Shown here: one piece after another, positions 7,121 to 17,713 of the stretch
Layout: the number at the start of each line of letters is the position of its first letter
Position numbering within the stretch: position 1 is the first letter of the stretch
Source of the DNA: Clostridiales bacterium
Lineage (GTDB): Bacteria > Bacillota > Clostridia > Oscillospirales > Oscillospiraceae
Direction: 5' to 3'
DNA: 31,171 bases
Assembly (NCBI GenBank): GCA_004555655.1
Contig: SFHJ01000019.1
Location: forward strand, 1-31,171
The notes under the pieces: model-generated
Database searches by the model: none
Told to the model about the DNA's origin: nothing
What the model saw: the letters and a program-made list of their open reading frames with translations, nothing else
Made by a program: the position numbers and the translations under genes

Positions 7121-8752
7121 ATGTATCAGGCGCTGTACCGAAAATACCGGCCGCAGACGTTTACCGACGTGGTCGGTCAGCGCGGCGTGACCGAGACGCT
7201 GCGCGCGCAGCTCGTCTCCGGCAAGCTCAGCCACGCCTACCTCTTTACCGGCACGCGCGGCACGGGCAAGACCTCGTGCGCGAAAATTCTGGCCAAGGCC
7301 GTCAACTGCGAAAATCCGCACGACGGCAACCCCTGCAACTGCTGCGCGGCCTGCCGCTCGATCGACAACGGCAGCTGTATGGACGTGCAGGAGATCGACG
7401 CGGCGTCGAATAACGGCGTTGACTCGGTGCGCGCGCTGCGCGATGACGCGGTGTACACGCCAAGCGAAGTGAAAATGCGCGTGTATATCATCGACGAGGT
7501 GCACATGCTGTCGATCTCGGCGTTCAATGCGCTGCTGAAGATCATTGAAGAACCGCCGGAGCACCTGCTGTTTATTCTGGCGACGACGGAGCTGCACAAG
7601 ATTCCGGCCACTATCCTCTCGCGCTGCCAGCGGTTTTCCTTCCGGCGTCTGACGCAGGAGGACATCGCGGGAAGGCTCAACTACATCGCCTATCAGGAGG
7701 GCATCGACATTGAGCCGGACGCGCTGCAGCTGCTTGCAAGACTGGCCGACGGCGCGATGCGCGACGGCGCGAGCCTGCTTGACCAGTGTGCGTCGGCCTG
7801 CACCGGCACGCTGACGGCCGACGCGGTCGCCCGCGCGCTTGGCCTCGCCGGGCAGCAGAAGACGGCCGAGCTTCTGACGGCGGTGGCTGATCAGGACGCG
7901 GCAAGGGCGCTGCACCTGTTTTCAAACCTCTATTCCGAGGGCAAAGACGTGGCGGCGCTGCTTGATGAGCTGTGCGCGCTTGCGCGTGACCTTTTGATTT
8001 TAAAAACCGCGCCCAGAAGCGGGCTTTCGATGCTCTCCGGACCGGCAACCGGGCAGGAGGTCGCCGCGCTTTGCGAGCGCTTCTCCGGCGCGGAGCTGCT
8101 GCGCATCGTGACGATGATCCAGCAGACGGCGGCGGGCTTCTCCAAAAGCGCCAACACGCGCATCGACTGCGAGCTGCTGTTTCTGCAGCTGTGCGACCCC
8201 GGTCTGAGCAGCGACGCGCAGGCCATGAACGCCCGGCTGGGCCGGGTGGAGCAGGCGATTGCAAACGGCGTGCAGATCGCGCAGGCCCGCGCGCCTGCGG
8301 CGGAAAAGCCGGAGGATCTTGACGACGACGAGCGGGCACCGTTTCCCGACGACGCGGACGACCCCTTTGCAGGACTCGTTCCGCCCGGTGAGGCGGAAGC
8401 CTCTGCGCCAAAGCCCAAGGCCGGGCCGGTGGGCTTCTGGCCGGAGCTGGCCGAGCGCATCCGCGCAGAGCTTGGCCCGCGCGAACGCGGCTTCTTTTCA
8501 CCGACCGGGCCGCTCACCGCGAGCCTGCAGGGCGACACGCTTGTCATCGCGGCCGAGACGGATTTTGTGCTCGGCATCATCAAAAAACCCGAGATCGAGG
8601 CGCTCATCCGCGACAAGGCGGCCGGCGTGCTGAAACGGCCCGTAGCGGTGCGGCTGACGCTCAAATCGCAGCTGACGCACACGGACAGCGACCCCATGGA
8701 CGAGCTGCTTGCCTTCGGCGGCAAGCATACGGATATATTTACGATCAAGTAA
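7121..8752 (+). CDS. dnaX: DNA polymerase III subunit tau/gamma (clamp-loader ATPase)
   Basis: This 543-residue AAA+ protein is the motor subunit of the clamp loader that places the beta clamp on DNA. Visible motifs are YRKYRPQTF at the N-terminus, Walker A GTRGTGKTS near residue 45, a cysteine cluster CNCCAAC for zinc, the EIDAASNNGVD box, Walker B VYIIDEVHML near 125-134, and the SRC motif LSRCQRFSF. The C-terminal 200 residues include an acidic proline-rich linker and a tau-type tail. The ATG at 7121 is preceded by AAAGGAGGGG; a GTG six bases earlier in the same frame falls within that site. It heads the dnaX-ybaB-recR operon, with 13 bases to ybaB. Confidence 0.96.
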   Translation: MYQALYRKYRPQTFTDVVGQRGVTETLRAQLVSGKLSHAYLFTGTRGTGKTSCAKILAKAVNCENPHDGNPCNCCAACRSIDNGSCMDVQEIDAASNNGVDSVRALRDDAVYTPSEVKMRVYIIDEVHMLSISAFNALLKIIEEPPEHLLFILATTELHKIPATILSRCQRFSFRRLTQEDIAGRLNYIAYQEGIDIEPDALQLLARLADGAMRDGASLLDQCASACTGTLTADAVARALGLAGQQKTAELLTAVADQDAARALHLFSNLYSEGKDVAALLDELCALARDLLILKTAPRSGLSMLSGPATGQEVAALCERFSGAELLRIVTMIQQTAAGFSKSANTRIDCELLFLQLCDPGLSSDAQAMNARLGRVEQAIANGVQIAQARAPAAEKPEDLDDDERAPFPDDADDPFAGLVPPGEAEASAPKPKAGPVGFWPELAERIRAELGPRERGFFSPTGPLTASLQGDTLVIAAETDFVLGIIKKPEIEALIRDKAAGVLKRPVAVRLTLKSQLTHTDSDPMDELLAFGGKHTDIFTIK

Positions 8753-8765
8753 GGAGAAGAAAATT

Positions 8766-9116
8766 ATGGCAAAAGGCGGCTATCGCGGCGGCATGCCCAT
8801 GGGCGGCATGAACCAGATGCAGATGATGAAGCAGGCGCAGAAGATGCAGCAGGACCTGATGAAAATGCAGGAGGAGATGCAGTCGAAGGAATACGAGGCC
8901 ACAGCCGGCGGCGGCGTGGTCACCGCGGTCGTGAACGGGCAGAAGGAGCTTCTGCGCATTTCCATCGACCCCGAGGCGGTCGACCCCGAGGATGTGGAAA
9001 TGCTGCAGGATATGGTCGTCGCGGCCGTGAACGAGGCCATGCGCAAGGCTGACGCCGAGTCGGCGGCGAACATGAGCAAGCTCACGGGCGGACTCAACCT
9101 GGGCGGTCTGTTCTGA
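8766..9116 (+). CDS. ybaB: YbaB/EbfC family nucleoid-associated protein
   Basis: This 116-residue protein belongs to the YbaB/EbfC family of small dimeric DNA-binding proteins that sit between dnaX and recR in many bacteria. The N-terminus is rich in Gly and Met, then a charged helix (MMKQAQKMQQDLMKMQEEMQ) leads into the core with the typical stretch VVTAVVNGQKELLRISIDPE, and the end is GGLNLGGLF. An AAGGAGA site precedes the ATG. Its TGA overlaps the recR ATG by one base, so translation is likely coupled. The exact role, chromosome organisation or help for RecR, is not settled in the family. Confidence 0.95.
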   Translation: MAKGGYRGGMPMGGMNQMQMMKQAQKMQQDLMKMQEEMQSKEYEATAGGGVVTAVVNGQKELLRISIDPEAVDPEDVEMLQDMVVAAVNEAMRKADAESAANMSKLTGGLNLGGLF

Positions 9117-9715
9117 TGCGCAATTTCCCTGCCGCGCTCGAGCGGCTGACAGAACAGTTTGCGCGATTGCCTGGCATCGGCAGCAAAAGCGCGCAGCGGC
9201 TGGCGTTCCATGTGCTGTCCCTGCCCGACGAGCAGGCTGAGGAATTTGCCGCCGCCATTACAGACGCAAAGAAAACGGTCAAGACCTGCCCGGTCTGCCA
9301 GAATCTGACCGATCAGGAGCTTTGCCCCATCTGTGCCGACTCTGAGCGCAACCACAGCGTCATCTGCGTGGTGGCAGAGCCAAAGGACGTCATCGCCATG
9401 GAGCGGGCCAGGGAATATCACGGTGTGTACCACGTGCTGCACGGCGTGATTTCGCCGCTCAACCACGTCGGCCCCGACGATATCCGCATCCGGGAGCTGC
9501 TGAGCCGCGTGGGGCAGGGCGACGTGCAGGAAATCATCATGGCCACGAACCCCGACACCGAGGGCGAGGCCACGGCCATGTACTTGTCGCGGCTTCTGCG
9601 CCCCGTGGGCGTAAAGGTCACGCGTCTGGCCTACGGCATCCCCGTGGGCAGCCAGCTGGAATATGCCGACGAGGTGACGCTCCTGCGGGCGCTCGAGGGC
9701 CGGCAGGAAATGTAA
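9116..9715 (+). CDS. recR: Recombination mediator RecR
   Basis: This 199-residue protein works with RecO, and RecF at gaps, to load RecA on SSB-coated single-stranded DNA. A helix-hairpin-helix (LPGIGSKSAQRLAFH, about 18-32) is followed by a four-cysteine zinc site (Cys58, Cys61, Cys70, Cys73) and a TOPRIM domain (about 80-175) containing VVAEPKDVIAMER and ATNPDTEGEATAMYL. The tail TRLAYGIPVGSQLEYAD is the conserved C-terminal segment. The start codon overlaps the ybaB stop. The gene ends the operon, just before a strong terminator shared with the convergent lipoprotein gene. Confidence 0.97.
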   Translation: MRNFPAALERLTEQFARLPGIGSKSAQRLAFHVLSLPDEQAEEFAAAITDAKKTVKTCPVCQNLTDQELCPICADSERNHSVICVVAEPKDVIAMERAREYHGVYHVLHGVISPLNHVGPDDIRIRELLSRVGQGDVQEIIMATNPDTEGEATAMYLSRLLRPVGVKVTRLAYGIPVGSQLEYADEVTLLRALEGRQEM

Positions 9716-9719
9716 AACA

Positions 9720-9750
9720 AACCGCCGAAAGCCTGTGGCTTTCGGCGGTT
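9720..9750. terminator. Bidirectional terminator between recR and the lipoprotein gene
   Basis: A perfect 14-bp stem (9720-9733 with 9737-9750) around the 3-base loop TGT. On the minus strand it is followed by GTTTT; on the plus strand by a weaker T-containing tail. It serves two convergent genes. Confidence 0.88.
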
Positions 9751-9758
9751 GCTTCGTC

Positions 9759-11396
9759 TTATGCGGCGGGCTCCGGTTCCTCGCGGGCGGGGATGAACCA
9801 ATCCAAATACTGCGCCGGTTCGGTCACAGCGCCACGCGTGGTGTAGAGCGCGTAGCTCTTGAACAGCACGGGCGTGATGTATCCGCGCGCGCACAGGCGC
9901 TGGTAGAGGTTGTAGGTGTTGCCGCTGTTGACCAGCGCGCGCATGCAGAGGTTCTCCATGGTGCTGTCGGCAAGAGAACCGTAGCTCAGACTGCCGCCGG
10001 CGCGGAAGAATGGGCTGAGGTCAAAGTTGGGCGACAGCCGCACCTCGCCGTAGTAGAGGTCATAGCTGCCCGTGGCCAGCGCGTTCTGGAATTCTGACAG
10101 CTCGAGCTGCTTGAGCGTAAGCTGAAAACCGAGCGAATTGAGCGTATTTACGATCTGCGTGGCCGCCTGTACGCGCTGATAGCTCGACGAGCAGACAATC
10201 ATCGTACCCGAGACGGGGATGGCATAGCCAAGAGACTGCACATACAAGTCGAGAATGCCGTCTGCATCCATATCCTCGACGCTGGCGCTTTCGAGCTGCA
10301 GGTTGTAGTTTGCAAGATTGTAGGCGTAGGTGTTGGCCAGCCGTATATCATAGCAATCGGACTGCGGGCTCACGGGCAGCACGGCCGCCTCTGCAAAGCC
10401 GCCCATCGTATCGCTCACGAGCGTTTCGCGGTCGATGGCGTAGGTGATGGCCGAGCGCAGGCCGTAGTTGGAAAAGACATTGGTGGAGATGTTGTAGCCG
10501 ATGTACTGCATGACGGTGGTGCCGGCGTTCCACAGCTCATAGTCGTTGTGGAAGCCCGCGAACGCCGACGAGTTGGGGTCTGTGAGCACCATGTTGACGT
10601 TTTCGTACTCAAAGTTGTCGCGGATGTCGGCAGACGTGGTCGTGTGGCACAGCGAAATGGTGTCGTATTCCACAAGCGCCGGGCCGGTCTGCCACCAGCC
10701 GTCGAAGCGCGCAAGCTCGGTGCTGCTCACATAGCGGTACGGGCCGGTGCCGGGAGGGCTTGTTTCTTCGGCGGTGCCGTTCTGGATGATGGGCATGTCC
10801 AGCAGCACCGGCAGGCATTCATAGGCGACGGAGGTCGTGATGACGAGCGTGTCGCCGCTTGGTGCGGCAATATCCGTGATGTAGATGAGGCGGTTGCCGT
10901 AGTAATCGGAGCCCTCGGCGCAGTGCAGTGAGTACGCCACGTCCAGCGCAGTCATCTTTGAGCCGTCGTGGAAGCGGGCGTTTTTCTGCAGGTGGATGGT
11001 GGTGGTGAGGCCGTCGTCGGAGACCTCATAGGACTCGGCCAGAATGGGTACGGCCTGATATGTCTGATCGACAGCAAACAGCGGCTCATATAAAAATGAG
11101 AAGATCACGCGGTTGCAGAGGCTCTGGCAGTTGTAGGGGTCGAGGCCATAGCCCATCTGGTAGGCGAGGCCGAAGTGGTCGAGCTCGGAATAGACCTCGG
11201 TGGCGACGGCCGTGCCCTGCGGCTCAGACGATTCGCTGCTTTCCGGCGCTTCAGGCTCGATACCCGCGGCCTCCTGTTCCAGCTGCGACTCGGTCTTGAA
11301 CCGGCTGGTGAACCAGCTGAGGTCAATGTTGGAGCAGCCGCAGAGCATCGCCAGCGCCAGCACGAGCGCCAATACGGCGCAGAGTTTTTGTTTCAT
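9759..11396 (-). CDS. Lipoprotein substrate-binding protein, ABC transporter family 5 (peptide/nickel type)
   Basis: This 545-residue protein looks like an SBP_bac_5 solute-binding lipoprotein, which captures oligopeptides or similar ligands outside the membrane. A hydrophobic signal ends in LAMLCGC, with Cys21 as the likely lipidated residue, followed by a Ser/Glu/Pro-rich tether. The family core then begins (SLCNRVIFSFLYEPLF, VPILAESYEVSDDGLTTTIHL, ARFHDGSKMTALDVAYSL). I start at the ATG at 11396, preceded by AAGGAGG; the upstream in-frame extension is part of the neighbouring gene. Its ATG overlaps the stop of the preceding gene (ATGA). No permease or ATPase gene lies nearby, so its transporter must be encoded elsewhere or it has another role. 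Ligand unknown. Confidence 0.85.
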   Translation of the reverse strand: MKQKLCAVLALVLALAMLCGCSNIDLSWFTSRFKTESQLEQEAAGIEPEAPESSESSEPQGTAVATEVYSELDHFGLAYQMGYGLDPYNCQSLCNRVIFSFLYEPLFAVDQTYQAVPILAESYEVSDDGLTTTIHLQKNARFHDGSKMTALDVAYSLHCAEGSDYYGNRLIYITDIAAPSGDTLVITTSVAYECLPVLLDMPIIQNGTAEETSPPGTGPYRYVSSTELARFDGWWQTGPALVEYDTISLCHTTTSADIRDNFEYENVNMVLTDPNSSAFAGFHNDYELWNAGTTVMQYIGYNISTNVFSNYGLRSAITYAIDRETLVSDTMGGFAEAAVLPVSPQSDCYDIRLANTYAYNLANYNLQLESASVEDMDADGILDLYVQSLGYAIPVSGTMIVCSSSYQRVQAATQIVNTLNSLGFQLTLKQLELSEFQNALATGSYDLYYGEVRLSPNFDLSPFFRAGGSLSYGSLADSTMENLCMRALVNSGNTYNLYQRLCARGYITPVLFKSYALYTTRGAVTEPAQYLDWFIPAREEPEPAA

Positions 11397-12205
11397 GGCG
11401 TTTCCTCCTTGCGCATGATGACGGCGGCAAGCGAACCTCGTACGCCGTGTGAAGCCCGGTGCGACCAGAAGCGCCCAGGCTGGCACATGGTGCAGTCTTC
11501 ACTCACGTCGATGACCGCCACGCCCGCGCGCAGAAGGTGCAGGCGGTTGAGAGCCTTGAGGTCGACGAAAAATTTATCCCCGCGCGGTTCGATCGCGCCT
11601 TGCGCCTCGCTGCCCAGGGCGGCCAGCATCGCCTCAGGCACCTCGGGACCTGTTTCAAAGCAGCAGCGCGAGATGCACGGGCCGATGGCCGCGCGGATAT
11701 CGGAAGGCTGACAGCCAAACTCGCGCGTCATGGCCTCCACAGCCCGGCGCGCGATGCCCATTGCCGTGCCGCGCCATCCGGCGTGCACCGCACCGACGGC
11801 GCCGCGCACGGGGTCATAGAGCAAAACAGGCGTGCAGTCGGCCGAGAAGCAGACGAGCGCCACGTTCGGCTCATCTGTGATGATGCCGTCGCAGACGGCG
11901 GTCTGCTCGCGGAAAAGGCCCGTGCCGCGATCCGCCGCGCCCACGCGCAGGATGATATCCGTGTGCAGCTGCTTGGTAAAGACCGTGTCCTCGGGCGAAA
12001 AGCCCACGGAGCGGCCAAGAATGCGGTAGTTTTCCAACACGTTCTCCGGCCTGTCGCCGCGGTGCGTGCCGAGGTTCAGGGACGACAGGTGCCCCTCGCT
12101 CACGCCGCCGCAGCGCGTGGAGAAGGCATGCACCGCGCCGCCGGCGCTGAGCGCGCCGGCGGTGAGGTATTCCAGTGTTCCTTCCTGGTGAACGGTAAAT
12201 GCCAT
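11393..12205 (-). CDS. pgeF: YlmD/LACC1-type purine nucleoside phosphorylase (multicopper polyphenol oxidase family)
   Basis: This 270-residue protein belongs to the YfiH/YlmD/LACC1 family, once called laccase-like and shown in several members to act on purine nucleosides; one member edits peptidoglycan precursors in E. coli. The metal-site residues are visible: His81 in KQLHTD, Cys124 in SADCTPVLLYD, and His141 in AVHAGWRGT, followed by IGPCISRCCFE. I start at the ATG at 12205, six bases after the secA stop, because homologues begin about here; no good ribosome site is visible, and an ATG at 12250 inside secA is an alternative. The gene probably depends on secA translation. Its stop overlaps the next start. 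Confidence 0.9.
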   Translation of the reverse strand: MAFTVHQEGTLEYLTAGALSAGGAVHAFSTRCGGVSEGHLSSLNLGTHRGDRPENVLENYRILGRSVGFSPEDTVFTKQLHTDIILRVGAADRGTGLFREQTAVCDGIITDEPNVALVCFSADCTPVLLYDPVRGAVGAVHAGWRGTAMGIARRAVEAMTREFGCQPSDIRAAIGPCISRCCFETGPEVPEAMLAALGSEAQGAIEPRGDKFFVDLKALNRLHLLRAGVAVIDVSEDCTMCQPGRFWSHRASHGVRGSLAAVIMRKEETP

Positions 12206-12210
12206 GGTGG

Positions 12211-14967
<2,757 letters not shown>

Positions 14968-14983
14968 AATCGTTGTATCCTCC

Positions 14984-14997
14984 TGCGCATATGCGCA
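14984..14997. repeat. Perfect 14-bp palindrome abutting the secA ribosome site
   Basis: TGCGCATATGCGCA is fully self-complementary and shares its edge base with the minus-strand AGGAGG (14984-14979) of secA. In RNA it could form a 5-bp hairpin with an AUAU loop next to the ribosome site; in DNA it could be a protein site. Confidence 0.6.
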
Positions 14998-15019
14998 TAA
15001 CCGTTCATTCTAAAATCGG

Positions 15020-15048
15020 ATTATACCATAGATACGGCACTAAAAAAA
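15020..15048 (-). promoter_or_regulatory. Promoter of the secA operon (extended -10)
   Basis: On the minus strand TGGTATAAT gives a perfect -10 (15025-15020) with the TG extension. The -35 region is only a T-run, so the extended -10 is probably what matters. Confidence 0.65.
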
Positions 15049-15090
15049 GAAGAAATTGTGAATTTGTGGCCGGAAAAGCCGCCGCCGTCC

Positions 15091-15119
15091 TTGATTTCGG
15101 TACGGCGGGCTGGTAGAAT
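15091..15119 (+). promoter_or_regulatory. Promoter of the HAD-TauE-racemase operon
   Basis: TTGATT (15091-15096) and TAGAAT (15114-15119) are spaced by 17 bases, with a TGG extension before the -10. The -35 lies within a 7-bp inverted repeat (15082-15088 with 15102-15108). Confidence 0.78.
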
Positions 15120-15149
15120 GGTGCTGACTTCAAAAAAACGGAGAACATC

Positions 15150-15974
15150 ATGGCAATCAGACTTGTTGCGGCCGATCTCGACGGCACGCTGCTCAATTCC
15201 CAGAAAACAATCAGTCCCGGCACGCAGCGCGCCATTACCCGTGCGCAGGCGGCGGGGATCCACTTCGCCGTGAGCACGGGGCGGATGCTGTGCGAGTGCG
15301 GCGATATCCTTGCCGCGCTGCCGCAGGTGCGTTATATCTCGTGCAGCAGCGGCGCGTGCGTGCTCGATCTTGTCACGCACGAGACAATCTATGAAGCCTG
15401 CCTCACGCCGCTGCAGGCATATGCGCTCTATACGCGGCTGAAGGACTTCGGCGGCATCTTCTGCTACTTTACGGGCGGCAGAATCTACTGTGACGCGGCA
15501 CTCTGGCGCACGGCCGGCACGTTTTTGGAGCCGTGGGCGGCGGACTATATCCATACATTTTACCTGCCGGTGGAGAATTTTGAGGCGTTTTTGCAGCAGA
15601 ACACCCTGCCGGTGGAAAAACTGTTTCTCATGTTTTCATCGCAGAACGAGCGCGACGCCGCGTGGGACGCGGTGCGCGAGCTTCCGCTCTACATTGCCAC
15701 ATCCGCGCCGGTCAATCTGGAGATCACCGCGGCGCAGGCCAACAAGGGCGCGGGTCTCGACGCGCTGCGGCGGTATCTTGGCCTTGACAGAAGCCAGGTC
15801 ATGGCCGTCGGCGACAGCGAGAACGACCTCAGGATGCTGGGCTATGCGGCTGTGCCGGTCGTGATGGCGAACGCTGCCGACGAGATCAAGTCCATCGCCG
15901 CGCTGATTGCGCCGTCGAATGACGACGACGGCGTGGCGTGGGTGCTGGACAAACTGGTGGAAGGAGCGCTGTAA
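15150..15974 (+). CDS. Cof-type HAD-superfamily phosphatase
   Basis: This 274-residue protein is a Cof/YbiV-type haloacid-dehalogenase phosphatase, a group that dephosphorylates sugar phosphates, flavin precursors and similar small molecules. The four HAD motifs are present: DLDGTLL with the nucleophile Asp9 and Asp11, STGRM, the lysine in QANKGAGLDALRRY, and GDSENDLRMLGYA. The C2-type cap lies between motifs II and III, which defines the Cof subgroup. GGAG lies seven bases before the ATG. The next gene starts one base after the stop, so they are probably translationally coupled. The substrate cannot be inferred. Confidence 0.93.
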   Translation: MAIRLVAADLDGTLLNSQKTISPGTQRAITRAQAAGIHFAVSTGRMLCECGDILAALPQVRYISCSSGACVLDLVTHETIYEACLTPLQAYALYTRLKDFGGIFCYFTGGRIYCDAALWRTAGTFLEPWAADYIHTFYLPVENFEAFLQQNTLPVEKLFLMFSSQNERDAAWDAVRELPLYIATSAPVNLEITAAQANKGAGLDALRRYLGLDRSQVMAVGDSENDLRMLGYAAVPVVMANAADEIKSIAALIAPSNDDDGVAWVLDKLVEGAL

Positions 15975-15975
15975 G

Positions 15976-16740
15976 GTGGAGCTGACGCTTAAAATGGCGC
16001 TCATCGTGGCGGTGGGCGTGTTTCTGGCCTCGTTTATGGACGCGATTGCGGGCGGCGGCGGGATCATCTCGGTGCCGACGTACCTGCTGGCGGGTTTGCC
16101 CGCGCACATGGCGCTGGGCACAAACAAGCTGTCGTCCGGTCTCGGCACCGCGGTATCCACGGCCAGATTCATCAAAAACGGCTACGTCGACTGGAGGCTG
16201 GGCGTGCCGTCGATCGCGCTGGCGCTTGTGGGCGCGCACTTCGGCACGCGGCTGCAGCTGGCCATCCGCGAGGAATCCTTAAAATATCTGCTGCTCGTCG
16301 TGCTGCCCGTGGTGGCGTTTATCGTCCTGCGCCAGCGGCAGCTGCCGGAGACGCCGGGCGTCATCGCGCGGAAAAAACAGATGGCAATCGTGTATCTGGC
16401 GTCATTCGTGGTCGGCGCTTACGACGGGTTCTACGGCCCCGGCACGGGCACGTTCCTGCTGCTTATTTTTTGCAACCTTGCCAGGATGGACGTGCGCACG
16501 GCGGGCGGCAACGTCAAGCTCGTGAACCTGTCGTCGAATATCGGCGCGCTTGTCACGTCGATGACGCAGGGAAAGGTCTTCTGGACGCTGGGACTCATCG
16601 GCGCGGTAACAAGTATTGCAGGGCATTACATCGGCTCGGGCCTTGCCATCAAAAACGGCTCGAAGATCGTGCGGCCCACGGTCATCGTTGTGCTGGTCCT
16701 GCTTACAGTCAAGGTGGTTCGTGATCTTATCGGCGCATAA
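15976..16740 (+). CDS. TauE/SafE family membrane permease (sulfite exporter-like)
   Basis: This 254-residue integral membrane protein belongs to the TauE/SafE (formerly DUF81) family, whose characterised members export sulfite, sulfoacetate or related organosulfur anions. The two family repeats show in MDAIAGGGGIISVPTYLL near residue 20, with MALGTNKLSS after it, and AYDGFYGPGTGTFLLL near residue 150. Around seven to eight hydrophobic helices are visible. I start at GTG 15976, with GGAG at 15963-15966, one base after the preceding stop; an upstream in-frame reading runs inside the HAD gene and is not membrane-like. A racemase gene follows after 12 bases. The cargo is unknown. Confidence 0.9.
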   Translation: MELTLKMALIVAVGVFLASFMDAIAGGGGIISVPTYLLAGLPAHMALGTNKLSSGLGTAVSTARFIKNGYVDWRLGVPSIALALVGAHFGTRLQLAIREESLKYLLLVVLPVVAFIVLRQRQLPETPGVIARKKQMAIVYLASFVVGAYDGFYGPGTGTFLLLIFCNLARMDVRTAGGNVKLVNLSSNIGALVTSMTQGKVFWTLGLIGAVTSIAGHYIGSGLAIKNGSKIVRPTVIVVLVLLTVKVVRDLIGA

Positions 16741-16752
16741 GGAGGAGACATC

Positions 16753-17457
16753 ATGAAAAAAAGCATCGGCATTCTCGGCGGCATGGGGCCGCTGGCCACG
16801 GCAGACCTGTTCCGGAAGATCGTGCTGCTGACCAAAGCCTCGTGCGACAACGACCACATCCGCATCTACATCGACAATAACCCCGCCATTGCCGACCGCA
16901 CGGCCGCGATTTTATCCGGCGGCGAGAGTCCGCTGCCCGAGATGATCAAGGCGCTGCGCAATCTGGAGGCGTGCGGGGCCAGCTGCATCGTCATGCCCTG
17001 CAACACGGCGCACTATTTTCTGCCGGAGCTGCAGAAGCTGACGCGCGTGCCGTTTATCAGCATGCTTGCTGCCACGGCAAGAACCTGCGCGGCGCAGTAC
17101 CCCGGCAAATGCGCTGCGGTGCTGGCGACGAAGGGAACGCTCCAAACGGGGCTGTATTCGCAGGCGCTTGCGCGCGAGGGCCTGCGGTGTCTGCTGCCGG
17201 ACGAGGCCGAGCAGGACGTTTTGATGCACCTCATCTACGACGTGGTCAAGGCTGCAAAGCCGCTCGCGCCGGAGGCGGAGGCATGGCAGGCGCTGCTTTC
17301 CGGGCTGCGCGCGCGCGGTGCGGACTACTTCATCCTCGGCTGCACCGAGCTTCCCATCGTGGCGCAGGAGCTGCCCACGGGTGAGCGCTTTATCGATCCC
17401 ACGGCAGAGCTTGCAAAGGCGGCTATCCGCTTCTGCGGCTATCAGCTGGCGCAGTAG
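16753..17457 (+). CDS. Aspartate/glutamate racemase family protein
   Basis: This 234-residue cofactor-independent racemase belongs to the aspartate/glutamate racemase superfamily (RacX/YgeA/aspartate racemase branch, not MurI). The N-terminus IGILGGMGPLATADLF is the branch signature. The two catalytic cysteines are present: Cys83 in VMPCNTAHYF and Cys197 in ILGCTELPIV, so racemisation rather than a decayed function is expected. An AAGGAGGA site precedes the ATG. It is the third gene of an operon with the HAD phosphatase and the TauE permease and is followed by a strong terminator. The next two genes, an acidic amino-acid symporter and an aspartate-type aminotransferase, suggest aspartate or glutamate as substrate, but this is inference. 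Confidence 0.92.
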   Translation: MKKSIGILGGMGPLATADLFRKIVLLTKASCDNDHIRIYIDNNPAIADRTAAILSGGESPLPEMIKALRNLEACGASCIVMPCNTAHYFLPELQKLTRVPFISMLAATARTCAAQYPGKCAAVLATKGTLQTGLYSQALAREGLRCLLPDEAEQDVLMHLIYDVVKAAKPLAPEAEAWQALLSGLRARGADYFILGCTELPIVAQELPTGERFIDPTAELAKAAIRFCGYQLAQ

Positions 17458-17467
17458 CGCTGTTTTG

Positions 17468-17510
17468 CGGCGGCGCGCATTTCGGAATGCGCGCCGCCGT
17501 ATATTTTTTT
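17468..17510 (+). terminator. Intrinsic terminator of the HAD-TauE-racemase operon
   Basis: A perfect 14-bp GC-rich stem (17468-17481 with 17486-17499) closed by the tetraloop TCGG is followed by TATATTTTTTT. Confidence 0.95.
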
Positions 17511-17629
17511 CTCCGGCGGGAAAGAAAAGAAAGTCACCACTGTGCCGGTTTGTCAACTGGCAATTCGTCAAAATTTCCGAACCAAACTTTGGAAAACTTA
17601 ACAAATTTATAACAAATGCCAAAAAAACC

Positions 17630-17658
17630 TTTACACGTTTTGAACGCTTTGATACAAT
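17630..17658 (+). promoter_or_regulatory. Promoter of the dicarboxylate/amino-acid symporter
   Basis: TTTACA (17630-17635) and TACAAT (17653-17658) are spaced by 17 bases in an AT-rich stretch that contrasts with the surrounding GC-rich genes. The leader is about 50 bases. Confidence 0.75.
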
Positions 17659-17713
17659 AAAGCCACTGGAAGGTGAGAGCTCCGGTAAATGAGTTATGAG
17701 GTGAAAGAAAACA

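Noticed and set aside
8575..8600. A slippery run in dnaX that would make a short gamma form
   Set aside because: The A6 run at 8580-8585 lies in phase C-AAA-AAA, not in the frame of a classical slippery heptamer, and is too close to the gene end to give a gamma-sized product.
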